From WLMZ01 sp031410915 (lineage in GTDB: Bacteria; Actinomycetota; Acidimicrobiia; Acidimicrobiales; Ilumatobacteraceae): a stretch of 64,000 bases of DNA. The translations under genes and the position numbers were made by a program. Below, piece after piece: positions 24,546 through 33,419 of the stretch. The notes under the pieces were generated by a model. It worked only from the letters and a program-made list of their open reading frames with translations. It did no database searches and was not told the origin of the DNA. Every line of letters begins with the position of its first letter. The stretch's first letter is position 1. The stretch is taken from positions 1 to 64,000 of the forward strand of contig JANNZY010000196.1 in assembly GCA_031410915.1 (NCBI GenBank), written 5' to 3'.

Positions 24546-25016
24546 CTACTCGCGGATCTGCTGGCTGAGGTAGTGCGCGTCGCCGATCTGGCGGACGAGT
24601 TCGAGTTGTGATTCCAGCCAGTCGGCGTGCTCTTCCTCGCCGGTGAGGATGTCCTCGAGCAGCTCTCGGCTGCCGTTGTCGCCAAGCGCCACGCAGCGGG
24701 CGATGCCGTCGTTGAGCCGGGTGATCGCTTCTTTCTCCAGCTCCAGCGCGAGCTGCAGCTTCTCGACCGGCACCTCGCCGACACGGATGGTATTCAGCCG
24801 CTGCAGGTTGGGGACTCCGTCGAGGTACAAGATCCGCTCGATCAGCTCGTCGGCATCCTTCATCTCGTCGATCGACTCCTCGCGGAACTTCTTGCCGAGC
24901 CGCTCGTAGCCCCAGTTCTGGAACATCTTGGCGTCGACGAAGTACTGGTTGATCGCCGTCAGCTCGGCGGTCAGGACGTCGTTGAGCACTTCGATGATCT
25001 CGGCGTGGCCTTGCAT
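24546..25016 (-). CDS. bfr: Bacterioferritin with an unusual ferroxidase site
   Basis: The 156-aa protein is full length for bacterioferritin, a 24-mer iron store that oxidises Fe2+ at a di-iron site. Ligands seen are E18 (TAELTAINQYF), E51 (SIDEM), E94 (ELEKEAI), E127 and H130 (EEEHAD). The heme-ligand Met (DEMK) is kept. The His usually found three residues after E51 (EMKHAD) is Asp here (EMKDAD), so the iron site may work differently. GAGGGAG precedes the ATG. It follows bfd by 35 bases; an iron box overlaps the promoter of the pair. Confidence 0.93.
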   Translation of the reverse strand: MQGHAEIIEVLNDVLTAELTAINQYFVDAKMFQNWGYERLGKKFREESIDEMKDADELIERILYLDGVPNLQRLNTIRVGEVPVEKLQLALELEKEAITRLNDGIARCVALGDNGSRELLEDILTGEEEHADWLESQLELVRQIGDAHYLSQQIRE

Positions 25017-25051
25017 GGCACTCCCTCGGGTGACGAACGCGGCCGGCGGGG

Positions 25052-25246
25052 TCAGGCAGCGTGTTCGGAGGCAGTCTGGCCGAGCGGCGCACTGTCGGCA
25101 AGCAACCGGTTCAGCTCCGGCCAGCACCCGCCGCAGCGGCTGCCTGCGCCGCACATGCGAGCGACATCGTCGACACACGTCGCGCCCCCGGCAATGGACG
25201 CGCGCACGGTGCGATCACTCACTGCCCGGCAACTGCACACCAGCAC
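25052..25246 (-). CDS. bfd: Bacterioferritin-associated ferredoxin
   Basis: The 64-aa protein has the four Cys of the BFD [2Fe-2S] domain: CSC at the N-terminus and CGAGSRCGGC near residues 32-41. Bfd reduces the iron core of Bfr so that stored iron can be released. The GTG at 25246 is chosen because GAGGAGGT lies 5 bases before it and the product then starts MLVCSCRAVSD, as in the family. It is the first gene of the bfd-bfr operon. Its promoter overlaps an IdeR/DtxR-type box, so it should be switched on when iron is scarce. Confidence 0.9.
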   Translation of the reverse strand: MLVCSCRAVSDRTVRASIAGGATCVDDVARMCGAGSRCGGCWPELNRLLADSAPLGQTASEHAA

Positions 25247-25284
25247 GACGCACCTCCTCGCACGCTCGTCACGACTCCTGGAGG

Positions 25285-25316
25285 TCATATTAGGCTGACC
25301 TAACCGGTCAGCGCAA
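25285..25316 (-). promoter_or_regulatory. bfd-bfr promoter with IdeR/DtxR box
   Basis: TTAGG-CTGA-CCTAA (25290-25303) matches the inner 14 bases of the IdeR box, and 15 of 19 bases of the full box (25285-25303). On the minus strand a -10 TAATAT (25287-25292) and a -35-like TTGCGC (25311-25316) are 18 bases apart. The box overlaps the -10 and the spacer, as expected for repression by iron-loaded IdeR. Confidence 0.7.
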
Positions 25317-25527
25317 GGTGCGATGACATTTCCTCCGGTACCACCGCAACACCCCTGCAAGCGATATCGTTGCCGACAGCGTCCGGGCACTGCCGCTGCA
25401 ATCCGCGCCCGGCACGCAACGCTCCGCCGGCCGGTCACGGCCCGACGTCCGCCTACGGGCCGCACGTCGTTCGGCGACGGGGAGACGACGCGCTGGCAGC
25501 GGCGGCGCGACACACAGGACGGACTGG

Positions 25528-28500
25528 ATGCTCGAAGCACAACTCGAATCCCTGATCTGGTCACTCGCCGACGGGCGGGGCACCGACCACGACTGGGAGC
25601 TGCTACACGCCGACGAGCGAGCCTCGCTGCGCGTCCTGGACCGCCTGCTGTTCGACGCCGAAGAGGACCTGGAGTCCGTCCGACGCATCGCCGGCGACGA
25701 GCGTGACCAGGTCATTGCCGACTTCACCGAGACAGTCGCGGGCCTCACGGCAACTCTGTACCGGCTACGCCCACCCCCGCCGGCGCCACCGGTGCAGGAG
25801 CGAGCAGTGCACGCGGGCGGCATGGCGCACGACGACATCGAGCCCGGCGAGGTGCAGCTGCAAGCGTCGTGGTCCTCCGGGTTGGTCGTGGTCTGGGCCG
25901 CCGGACGCGGCACTGCGGCGGACGACAACGAGGCGCTTGCCACTCGACTCGAGACCATCGGCGGACCGCCCGTCGGCTGGCAGCTGCATGCCGGTGTGCC
26001 GCTGAACGGCGGCCAGCGCGCCGAAGCCGTGTCGATCCCGTTGCGCGACGCGCTGGGATGGCTGGTCGCGCTCGGCGGCGGGCAGGCCAACGACGGCGTC
26101 GGTGACAGCGTGCGCTGGCTCGGCCGCACCGCACTGGAAGGCGTCCGCCTCGCGGCGCGCGGATCGATCGTGCCGAGCCTTCGCGTCGCTCGCCGCCCGA
26201 ACGGTGGCCCGGTCGATGCGTCCGTGCGCTGGGTGCCAGCGTTGCTCGACAACGCCGTCGTCGGCGCACTGGCCACGTCGATGCCCGGTCCCGTTGCCGC
26301 ACTGACCGGTGGCGGCGGCCGCGCGACAGCAACTGCCGTCATGGCGGCGACAGTCGAGGCCATCGTGTCCGAAGCTGTCGAGCGGATGGAACTACCGGCC
26401 GTGCCGCCCACGGCGAACACCCAGCGCGACCTCGACGACTCGGTCATCGCGCTGATGGACGGCACGACGTTCGCGGCCAACCCGACGCTGGCGGCCGAGA
26501 TGTCGCGGCGCATGGACCAGTGGACGCGATCCGTGACCGATCCGGCCCGGTCCAGCCTGATCGTCAAGCTCGAGCCTCCCGCCCCCGGCGGTGTCTGGCT
26601 GCTGACCGTCTTCGTGCCCGGCGACAACGGCGGACTGACCTCGATCGACGTCGCACTGCGCGGCGAGGCCGGCAGGCGCACCGTGTCCGGCGAGTGGCGC
26701 CGGCTCCTGCGTTTCGTGCCCTCGCTCGAGCGTCCCGGCCAGACCCGCCGCGGCCAGGTCGCGCTGAGCCAGGACCAAGCGTGGCACTTCATGTCCGTCA
26801 TCGGGCCGAAGCTGGCCGACATCGGCTTCGACGTGCGGGCGCCCGAGTTGTCGCGGCGCAAGGCGCGGCCATCACTGCGACTGTTCGCCGAGACCGTCGC
26901 TGGGTCCGTCGTGGGCGCGCATCAGCTCAGCAACGTTGCCTGGTCGGTGCTCTTCGACGACGTCGAGTTGACGGCGGCCGAGGTCAAGCGCCTCGCCGCA
27001 CAGGCCCGACCGCTGGTGCAGTCGAACGGCAAGTGGATCGAAGTCGATCGCGTCGACCTCGAACAAGCGGCCGCCGCACTCGCCGCGCGCGAGTCGGTGA
27101 CGCAGATGACCGGGGCCGAGATCCTGCGCCACAGCGTGGGCCTCGACGGCGGGGGTCTGTCGGGCGGTGTCATCGTCGACGGCAACAGTTGGGCCAACGA
27201 CATCGTCCGCCGCGCCAGTGAGGCCACGATGTCTCCCGTCACCGAGCCGGAAGGCTTCACGGGCACACTGCGCGCCTATCAGGCGGAAGCCGTGGCCTGG
27301 ATCGGTTTCCTGGAGGCGGCCGGCCTCGGTGGCTGCCTCGCGCTGGACATGGGCCTCGGCAAGACGCCGACGGTGCTGGCCCACCTCGCCCGCGCCGCTC
27401 AAGCCGGCAAGCGCACGCTGGTGATCGCGCCGGCCGCTGTCGTCGGCAACTGGGCCGCGGAGGCCGCACGGTTCACGTCCGCGCAACGGGTGCTGGTGCA
27501 CCACGGTGCCGATCGCGACGAGGGCGCTGTGCTGCGCAACGCAATGGAGCGCGCCGACATCGTCATCACCACGTATGCGACGGCCGTGCGCGACCTGGAC
27601 GAGCTGGAAGTGATCGACTGGCACAACCTCGTCCTGGACGAGGCCCAGGCGATCAAGAACCCGGCCAGCGACACCGCGCAGCAACTGCGCCGGCTGAACG
27701 CGCACACCAAACTCGCGCTCACGGGCACACCGATCGAGAACGGGCTGGGCGACCTGTGGGCCATCCTCGATTTCACCAATCCGGGTCTGGTCGGCTCGCG
27801 ACCGTCGTTCATCGCCCAGATGGCCGGCGACGGTGACGCGGCGCTGCGGGCACTGAATGGCATCTTGCTCTTCCGTCGCACCAAGTCCGAGCCCGAGGTC
27901 GCCCGGGAACTGCCCGACAAGATCGACGAGCTGGATCACTGCACGATGACACCCGAACAGATCGGGCTCTACCAGGCGGTGCTCGACGAGCTCGTTGCCA
28001 ACGTCGAGAATGACGACGGCGAGGTCAAGCAGGGCGCGATCCTGGCTGCGATCACCGCGCTCAAGCAGATCTGCAACCACCCCGCTGCCTACCGTGACGA
28101 CGGCATGCCGCTCGCCGGACGGTCGGGCAAGCTGGCCCGGTTGGAGGAGATCGTCGAGTCCGTGTTCGCGGCCGGTGAGCGCATCTTGGTCTTCACCCAC
28201 TTCGCGTCGTGGGGGCGCAAGCTCGCCGATCATCTCAGCACGTTCACCGGTACCGACATCGCGTGCTACGACGGCAGCCTGGCTCGCGGCGTGCGCGACA
28301 AGCTGGTCGCCGAGTTCCAGGCCGGGTCGGGTGCTGGAGCGCTGGTCCTGTCGCTGAAGGCCGGCGGCACCGGACTCAACCTGACCGCGGCGAACCACGT
28401 CGTGCTCTACGACCGCTGGTGGAACCCGGCCGTCGAGGACCAGGCTCGCGACAGGGCCTGGCGCATCGGCCAGAGCAAGACGGTCATCTCCCACCGCCTG

Positions 28501-28668
28501 GTGTGCCCCGGCACGATCGACGAGCGCGTCGAGGAGGTCGTGGCCGGAAAGCGCCACATCGCCAACCTCGTGCTGCCCAAGTCCAGCTCGCTCGCCGACC
28601 TCAGCACCGACCAACTTCGCCAGGCGCTCGGGCTGCGCCCCGACGAGCTCTTGGAGGGCGACGAGTGA
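25528..28668 (+). CDS. SNF2/HepA-family DNA-dependent ATPase
   Basis: The 1046-aa protein has a long N-terminal region (about 1-560) ending in the SNF2_N_2 (DUF3670)-like module around VAWSVLFDDVELTAAEVKRLA. The Swi2/Snf2 motor follows. Motif I is DMGLGKTPTVL near 609, motif II LDEAQAIKN near 706, then LALTGTPIENGLGDLW, the FRRTKSEPEV block and motif VI QARDRAWRIGQSKTV near 974. SNF2 motors move along double-stranded DNA and remodel bound proteins. No nuclease or methylase gene of a phage-defence system is adjacent. The stop overlaps the start of a small gene (GTGA), so the two are coupled. Confidence 0.92.
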   Translation: MLEAQLESLIWSLADGRGTDHDWELLHADERASLRVLDRLLFDAEEDLESVRRIAGDERDQVIADFTETVAGLTATLYRLRPPPPAPPVQERAVHAGGMAHDDIEPGEVQLQASWSSGLVVVWAAGRGTAADDNEALATRLETIGGPPVGWQLHAGVPLNGGQRAEAVSIPLRDALGWLVALGGGQANDGVGDSVRWLGRTALEGVRLAARGSIVPSLRVARRPNGGPVDASVRWVPALLDNAVVGALATSMPGPVAALTGGGGRATATAVMAATVEAIVSEAVERMELPAVPPTANTQRDLDDSVIALMDGTTFAANPTLAAEMSRRMDQWTRSVTDPARSSLIVKLEPPAPGGVWLLTVFVPGDNGGLTSIDVALRGEAGRRTVSGEWRRLLRFVPSLERPGQTRRGQVALSQDQAWHFMSVIGPKLADIGFDVRAPELSRRKARPSLRLFAETVAGSVVGAHQLSNVAWSVLFDDVELTAAEVKRLAAQARPLVQSNGKWIEVDRVDLEQAAAALAARESVTQMTGAEILRHSVGLDGGGLSGGVIVDGNSWANDIVRRASEATMSPVTEPEGFTGTLRAYQAEAVAWIGFLEAAGLGGCLALDMGLGKTPTVLAHLARAAQAGKRTLVIAPAAVVGNWAAEAARFTSAQRVLVHHGADRDEGAVLRNAMERADIVITTYATAVRDLDELEVIDWHNLVLDEAQAIKNPASDTAQQLRRLNAHTKLALTGTPIENGLGDLWAILDFTNPGLVGSRPSFIAQMAGDGDAALRALNGILLFRRTKSEPEVARELPDKIDELDHCTMTPEQIGLYQAVLDELVANVENDDGEVKQGAILAAITALKQICNHPAAYRDDGMPLAGRSGKLARLEEIVESVFAAGERILVFTHFASWGRKLADHLSTFTGTDIACYDGSLARGVRDKLVAEFQAGSGAGALVLSLKAGGTGLNLTAANHVVLYDRWWNPAVEDQARDRAWRIGQSKTVISHRLVCPGTIDERVEEVVAGKRHIANLVLPKSSSLADLSTDQLRQALGLRPDELLEGDE

Positions 28669-28943
28669 ACCGCAACTCGAACCAGCGCGGCAACCAACGC
28701 AACCGCAAGTCGCAGCAGTCGAAGCACGCGAACGACATCTGGCGCACCACGGGAGCGATCCCCGAGGTCGAACCGATCCCTGCGCCTCGCGAGCCCAGCG
28801 CGCTGCTGGCCTCTCTCGGCGATCCGCCGATGCTGAACGGGGCGCACGCGACGGCCTACTTCAGCGCCGTCGTCGAGCGCGCTGCGGCGATCGCCACCGC
28901 GCTCGCGCTCAGTGTCGACCTCCTCGTCGACGAACCTCGTTGA
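28665..28943 (+). CDS. Small protein coupled to the SNF2 ATPase
   Basis: The 92-aa product starts at a GTG that overlaps the SNF2 stop by 4 bases and is preceded by TTGGAGGG. Its first 25 residues are rich in Asn, Arg, Gln and Lys (NRNSNQRGNQRNRKSQQSK), suggesting nucleic-acid contact. The C-terminal half is a likely helix (AYFSAVVERAAAIATALALSVDLL). I do not recognise the family. Its position suggests an accessory factor of the SNF2 motor. In other actinobacteria a SWIM zinc-finger gene often lies beside this ATPase, but no zinc motif is present here. Confidence 0.7.
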   Translation: MNRNSNQRGNQRNRKSQQSKHANDIWRTTGAIPEVEPIPAPREPSALLASLGDPPMLNGAHATAYFSAVVERAAAIATALALSVDLLVDEPR

Positions 28944-29097
28944 CTGCGGTCAGTTGACGACGCCGTTGTCGGGCACGAACTCACGTCGTCCAGCAGCCGC
29001 TGGAACCGAACGATGACGGCGTCGAGCCGACCTCGACGGAACGAGCCGGCCCGCTCCGCACGGTCAAAATCGGCGGCTGGGCGGATGTCCTTCGTGC

Positions 29098-31848
29098 TCA
29101 GCCGCTGTTGCGCAGGCCGGCGGCGACACCGTTCAGGCTGAGTTGGATGCCACGTACCACCATCTCGTCGTCGTCGCCGTTGCGCAGCCGGCGGAGCAAG
29201 TCGACCTGCAGGTGGTGCAACGGGTCCAGATACGGGAAGCGGTTGTTGATGCTGCGCGCCAGCGACGGGTTGTCGCCGAGCAGTTCATCGCCGGTGATGC
29301 GTCGGACCCACTCCACGGAGAGCGCGTGCTCGGCGCAGATGCGATCGAAGATCTGCGCAGCTAGGTCGCGGTCGGGCACGAGATCGACGTAGCGAGCGGC
29401 GATGTGCAGGTCGGTCTTGGCCATCACCATGCCCATGTTGGACAACACTGTGCGGAAGAACGGCCAATCGCGATGCATGCGGCGTAGCTGCTGCTCGTGT
29501 TCCCCGGCAGAACCCCACTCGTCGAACGCGGTGCCGGCGCCGTACCAGCCGGGCAGCATGATGCGCGTCTGGCTCCAGCTGAAGACCCACGGGATGGCGC
29601 GCAGGTCTTCGATCCGGTCCGAACTGGTGCGTGATGCGGGACGGCTGCCGATGTTGAGCGTGCTGATCTCGCGGATCGGGGTCAGCGACCGGAACGCGCC
29701 GGCGAACCCGGGTGTCTCGTAGACGAGATGGCGATAGACGGCCAGCGAGCGATCAGCCAGCGCGTCCATCGCCGCGAAGTAGGCCGGATCCTCGGGTGCG
29801 GCATCGCCAGCGATCGTCGCCTCCGCGGCCGCGCTGACGAGCGACTCCAGGCTGCGCCGGGCCAGATTGCCGTCGGCGTAGCGGGCGGCAATGACCTCGC
29901 CCTGCTCGGTCAGGCGCAGAGTGCCGTCAACCGCACCGGGCGGCTGGGCCAGGATCGCCTCGTAGCTCGGTCCACCGCCGCGGCCGACCGTGCCACCGCG
30001 GCCGTGGAAGAACCGCAGCCGCACACCTGCGCGCTGGGTGACCTCGACGATCTCGGCCTGTGCTCGGTACAGAGCCCAATTCGCGGCCAGGTAGCCGCCG
30101 TCTTTGTTGCTGTCCGAGTAACCGAGCATCACCTCCTGCAATCCGCTCCGGCACGCATCGATCCACTCGCGGTACTCGGGGATCGCCAGCAGCGTGTCGA
30201 TGGTGCGCGCTGCGCCGGTCAGATCGTCGATCGTCTCGAACAGGGGCGCGATGTCCATCGCCAGCAACGGCTCGTCTCCAGGCCGGAACAGGCCGGCTTC
30301 GCGCAGCATGACTGCGACCTCGAGGACGTCGCTGACCGACTGACACTTGGAGATGACGTAGTGCCCGATGATCATCGGACCGAAGCGGCGGATCGCGTCG
30401 GCCGCGGTCTCGACGATGGCCAGCTCCCCGCGGGTCTCGTCGCTGTACTCGACGGTGCGGCTGACGAGAGGTCGCGGCGTGGCCAACTCGCCGCGGAGCA
30501 CACCGATGCGTTCGGCCTCGTCCAACGCCCGGTATCGCGGCGTCACGCCGGCATGGTGCAGCAACTCGTCGACGACACGCTCGTGCACGTCACTGTTCTG
30601 GCGCAGGTCGAGCGTGCAGAGGTGGAAGCCGAACACCTCGATCGACGTGCGCGTCGGCACGACGAACGCGTCGGCAAGGGCAGCGGCCCCGTGGGAGCGC
30701 AGGGATGCGTCGACGACGTCGAGGTCGGACAGCAACTCGTCGGGCGAGCGGTACGGCGGCCGTTCGCCGATTGGGCGCGGTCCGGGCACGGTGCCGAGCG
30801 CAGCGAACGCGGTTGCGGCCAGGCGGGCATGCATGCCGCGCAGTGCGCGGCGGTAGGGCTCATCCGCGCGAAAGGGCGAGTCGTCGCCGGATTCGTCGGC
30901 GAGCACGCTCAACGCGTCGCTCGGCGTCACGAGGCGCGACGACATGGACAGTTCCAAGGACAGGTCGAACAGCGCGCCGAGGTGCCGGCCGAGCGCGGTG
31001 GTGGCCTGCTGGTCGACGGCCATGCGCAACACGTCGGCCGTGACGAACGGATTGCCGTCGCGGTCACCGCCGATCCACGAACCCATCCGCACGAGTGGCC
31101 GCAGGTGACGCTCGTGGCCCGGATCCAATTCGTCAGCCCGCCGCTGCACCGCCAACTGCAGCGCCGGGATCTGTTCGAACAGCGTGAGGTCGTAGTAGCG
31201 CAGCGCCTCGGAGATCTCGTCGCGCACACGCAGCTTGGAGAGTCGAAGCAGCGCGGTCTGCCAGAGGGTGAGGATCTGCAGGCGCAGCTCCTGCTCCCAC
31301 TCGGAGGCTTCGACGTCGTCCATGGCCATCCGGTCGCGCAGTTGCAACAGGTCGGCGATGCGGCGTTGCGTGTCGAGGATGGTCTTGCGCCGCACCTCGG
31401 TCGGATGAGCCGTGAGCACGGGACTGATCTCGACGCGCGACAAGGTGGCGACGACGTCGGCCGCGCTCGATCCGGCAGCGATGAGCGTGTCGACGGCGTG
31501 GTCGAGGCTGCCCGGCTGGGCCGGGGAGCCGGCACCACGGTGGAAACGGCGACGGCGGGCATGGTGCACGTCCTCGGCGATGTTGGCGAGCAGCGAGAAC
31601 CAGCTGAACGCACGGATCACGTGCACGGCCGTGTCCGGGTCGATGCCCGCGAGGATGTCGTCGAGGCCGGCCATCGAGTCGTTGCCGGAGCGTCGCTCGG
31701 TGACCGCCCGCCGGCGCAGTCGCTCGATCACGTCGAACACATCGAGACCGGCCTGCTCGGCGATCACCTCGCCCAACAGCCGCCCGAGCAGGCGGATGTC
31801 CTCGTCAAGCGCGCCATCGGGAGTTGTCGACGACGAGTGCGCTGGCAT
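29098..31848 (-). CDS. ppc: Phosphoenolpyruvate carboxylase
   Basis: The 916-aa protein is full length. It carries LTAHPTEVRRKTIL (catalytic His, near residue 145), GSWIGGDRDGNPF near 258, GYSDSNKDGGYL near 582 and FHGRGGTVGRGGGPS near 619. The C-terminus is RNSG where most family members have QNTG. PEP carboxylase adds bicarbonate to PEP, giving oxaloacetate to refill the TCA cycle. The ATG at 31848 gives a normal N-terminus; a GTG at 31911 would add 21 residues and collide with the divergent ligase start. It is transcribed alone, divergent from the ligase gene. Confidence 0.95.
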   Translation of the reverse strand: MPAHSSSTTPDGALDEDIRLLGRLLGEVIAEQAGLDVFDVIERLRRRAVTERRSGNDSMAGLDDILAGIDPDTAVHVIRAFSWFSLLANIAEDVHHARRRRFHRGAGSPAQPGSLDHAVDTLIAAGSSAADVVATLSRVEISPVLTAHPTEVRRKTILDTQRRIADLLQLRDRMAMDDVEASEWEQELRLQILTLWQTALLRLSKLRVRDEISEALRYYDLTLFEQIPALQLAVQRRADELDPGHERHLRPLVRMGSWIGGDRDGNPFVTADVLRMAVDQQATTALGRHLGALFDLSLELSMSSRLVTPSDALSVLADESGDDSPFRADEPYRRALRGMHARLAATAFAALGTVPGPRPIGERPPYRSPDELLSDLDVVDASLRSHGAAALADAFVVPTRTSIEVFGFHLCTLDLRQNSDVHERVVDELLHHAGVTPRYRALDEAERIGVLRGELATPRPLVSRTVEYSDETRGELAIVETAADAIRRFGPMIIGHYVISKCQSVSDVLEVAVMLREAGLFRPGDEPLLAMDIAPLFETIDDLTGAARTIDTLLAIPEYREWIDACRSGLQEVMLGYSDSNKDGGYLAANWALYRAQAEIVEVTQRAGVRLRFFHGRGGTVGRGGGPSYEAILAQPPGAVDGTLRLTEQGEVIAARYADGNLARRSLESLVSAAAEATIAGDAAPEDPAYFAAMDALADRSLAVYRHLVYETPGFAGAFRSLTPIREISTLNIGSRPASRTSSDRIEDLRAIPWVFSWSQTRIMLPGWYGAGTAFDEWGSAGEHEQQLRRMHRDWPFFRTVLSNMGMVMAKTDLHIAARYVDLVPDRDLAAQIFDRICAEHALSVEWVRRITGDELLGDNPSLARSINNRFPYLDPLHHLQVDLLRRLRNGDDDEMVVRGIQLSLNGVAAGLRNSG

Positions 31849-31894
31849 CTCGTCATTCTGGTTGATCCGACTACCCTCCGGCCGGGGGTATCGA

Positions 31895-33409
31895 ATGATC
31901 TTCGGTGACACAATCCGCTACTGGGCACGCTGGCAGGGCGACGCGACGGCGATCCGATTCGGCGACCGAGACGTCACGTGGCGCGAGTTGAACCAATCAG
32001 CCGGCGAGATCGCGGCCGGCCTCACGGCGAGAGGCATCGGGCAGGGCGACCGGGTCGGCCTGGTCATGTCCAACCGCCCCGAGTTCCTGGAGGTCGTGGC
32101 CGCGTGCATGCAGCTCGGCGCGATCGCTGCGCCGTTCAACCTGCGCTTCACCGCTCCCGAACTGGCCTACGTCGTCGGCAATGCCGACTGTGCCGCCGTG
32201 GTCACCGAATCGTCGTTGGTGGCCGGGCTGTCGATGGCCCGCGCCGACAAGCCGTCGATGCTCGTGCTCGACGCCGACGACGGATCGCTCACCGCATTGC
32301 GGGTGCCCGGCGGCACGCCACCACCCGTCTCGATCGACCCCGACGACCCGCTGTTCATCTGCTACACGTCGGGTACCACGGGCGACCCGAAGGGTGCCGT
32401 GCTCACCAACCGCAGCTGGTTCTATGCGTCGATGTGCCGGGCGCTGCAGGGTGGCATCAACATTCACGACCGCATCCTGTTGCCGTTCCCGCTCGCGTTC
32501 ACGGGTGGCCTCGCGCTGGGCATGGTCGCGCTGTTCTCCGGGGCGATGCTCGTGCTCGAGCCCACGTTCGAAGCGGGCCGCGCCCTGCACCTGATCGAGT
32601 CGCAGCGGATCTCGGTGTTCATGGCCGTGCCGACGTTGTTCCAGCAGATGGCCCAGCACCCGGCGTTCGAATCCACCGACATCTCCTCGATCCGTTGTGC
32701 CTCGTCGGGCGGCGCGACCGTGCCCGTACCCCTGCTGCAGACGTACCTGCAACGCGGCATCACGATGACGCAGACGTACTCGCTGACCGAGGTGAGCGCA
32801 TCGGGCATCACGTTGCCATACCACCAGTCGATGTCGCGCGCCGGCAGCTGCGGTGTGCCGGCGATGCACAGCGAGGCCCGCATCGTCGATGCCGATGACC
32901 GGCCCTGCCCGCCGGGCGTGGTCGGTGAGATCGTGATCCGCGGGCCGGAGGTGATGGCCGGCTACTGGCGTAACCCGCAAGCCAGTGCGGCTGCGCTGCG
33001 CGACGGTTGGTGTCACACCGGCGACCTCGGCACGATGGACGCCGACGGATACTTCTTCGTCGTCGATCGAGCCAAGGACATGCTCATCTCCGGCGGCCTC
33101 AACGTCTACCCGGCCGAGATCGAGCGCCAGCTGTCGACGCTGCCGAGCGTGGTGGAGCTGGCCGTGATCGGCGTGCCCGACACACGGTGGGGCGAGACGC
33201 CCGCAGTGATCGCTGTGTCGAACGGCGAGGGGCCGACTGCAGCTCAGGTGCTGGCCGCATGCGCCGATGTCCTCGCCGACTTCAAGACCCCGCGCTACTT
33301 GGTCGTGCGCTCCGAGCCGCTCCCGCGCAACATGAGCGGCAAGGTGCTCAAGGCCGAGCTGCGCGCGCAGTACGCCGATCTGCCCGACCGCGCGACGCCG
33401 ATCCGATGA
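31895..33409 (+). CDS. AMP-forming acyl-CoA synthetase/ligase
   Basis: The 504-aa protein is an ANL-superfamily ligase. CYTSGTTGDPKGAVLTN is the P-loop-like motif (near 155), TYSLTEVSASG the A5 motif, and GWCHTGDLGTMDADGYFFVVDRAKDMLISGGLNVYPAEIE the hinge region. The catalytic Lys lies in PRNMSGKVLKAEL near the end. It activates a carboxylic acid as acyl-AMP and then acyl-CoA; chain type is not evident. The LLM oxidoreductase follows after 10 bases and is probably co-transcribed, suggesting a shared catabolic pathway. Confidence 0.9.
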   Translation: MIFGDTIRYWARWQGDATAIRFGDRDVTWRELNQSAGEIAAGLTARGIGQGDRVGLVMSNRPEFLEVVAACMQLGAIAAPFNLRFTAPELAYVVGNADCAAVVTESSLVAGLSMARADKPSMLVLDADDGSLTALRVPGGTPPPVSIDPDDPLFICYTSGTTGDPKGAVLTNRSWFYASMCRALQGGINIHDRILLPFPLAFTGGLALGMVALFSGAMLVLEPTFEAGRALHLIESQRISVFMAVPTLFQQMAQHPAFESTDISSIRCASSGGATVPVPLLQTYLQRGITMTQTYSLTEVSASGITLPYHQSMSRAGSCGVPAMHSEARIVDADDRPCPPGVVGEIVIRGPEVMAGYWRNPQASAAALRDGWCHTGDLGTMDADGYFFVVDRAKDMLISGGLNVYPAEIERQLSTLPSVVELAVIGVPDTRWGETPAVIAVSNGEGPTAAQVLAACADVLADFKTPRYLVVRSEPLPRNMSGKVLKAELRAQYADLPDRATPIR

Positions 33410-33419
33410 GATCCATCCG

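Noticed and set aside
28944..29097. Possible small gene between the SNF2 partner and ppc
   Set aside because: A minus-strand stretch (RRGRLDAVIVRFQRLLDDV) looks protein-like but has no start, ribosome-binding site or known relative.
29728..31908. 726-codon plus-strand frame
   Set aside because: It lies antisense to PEP carboxylase, which has all family motifs; the frame is a by-product of high GC.
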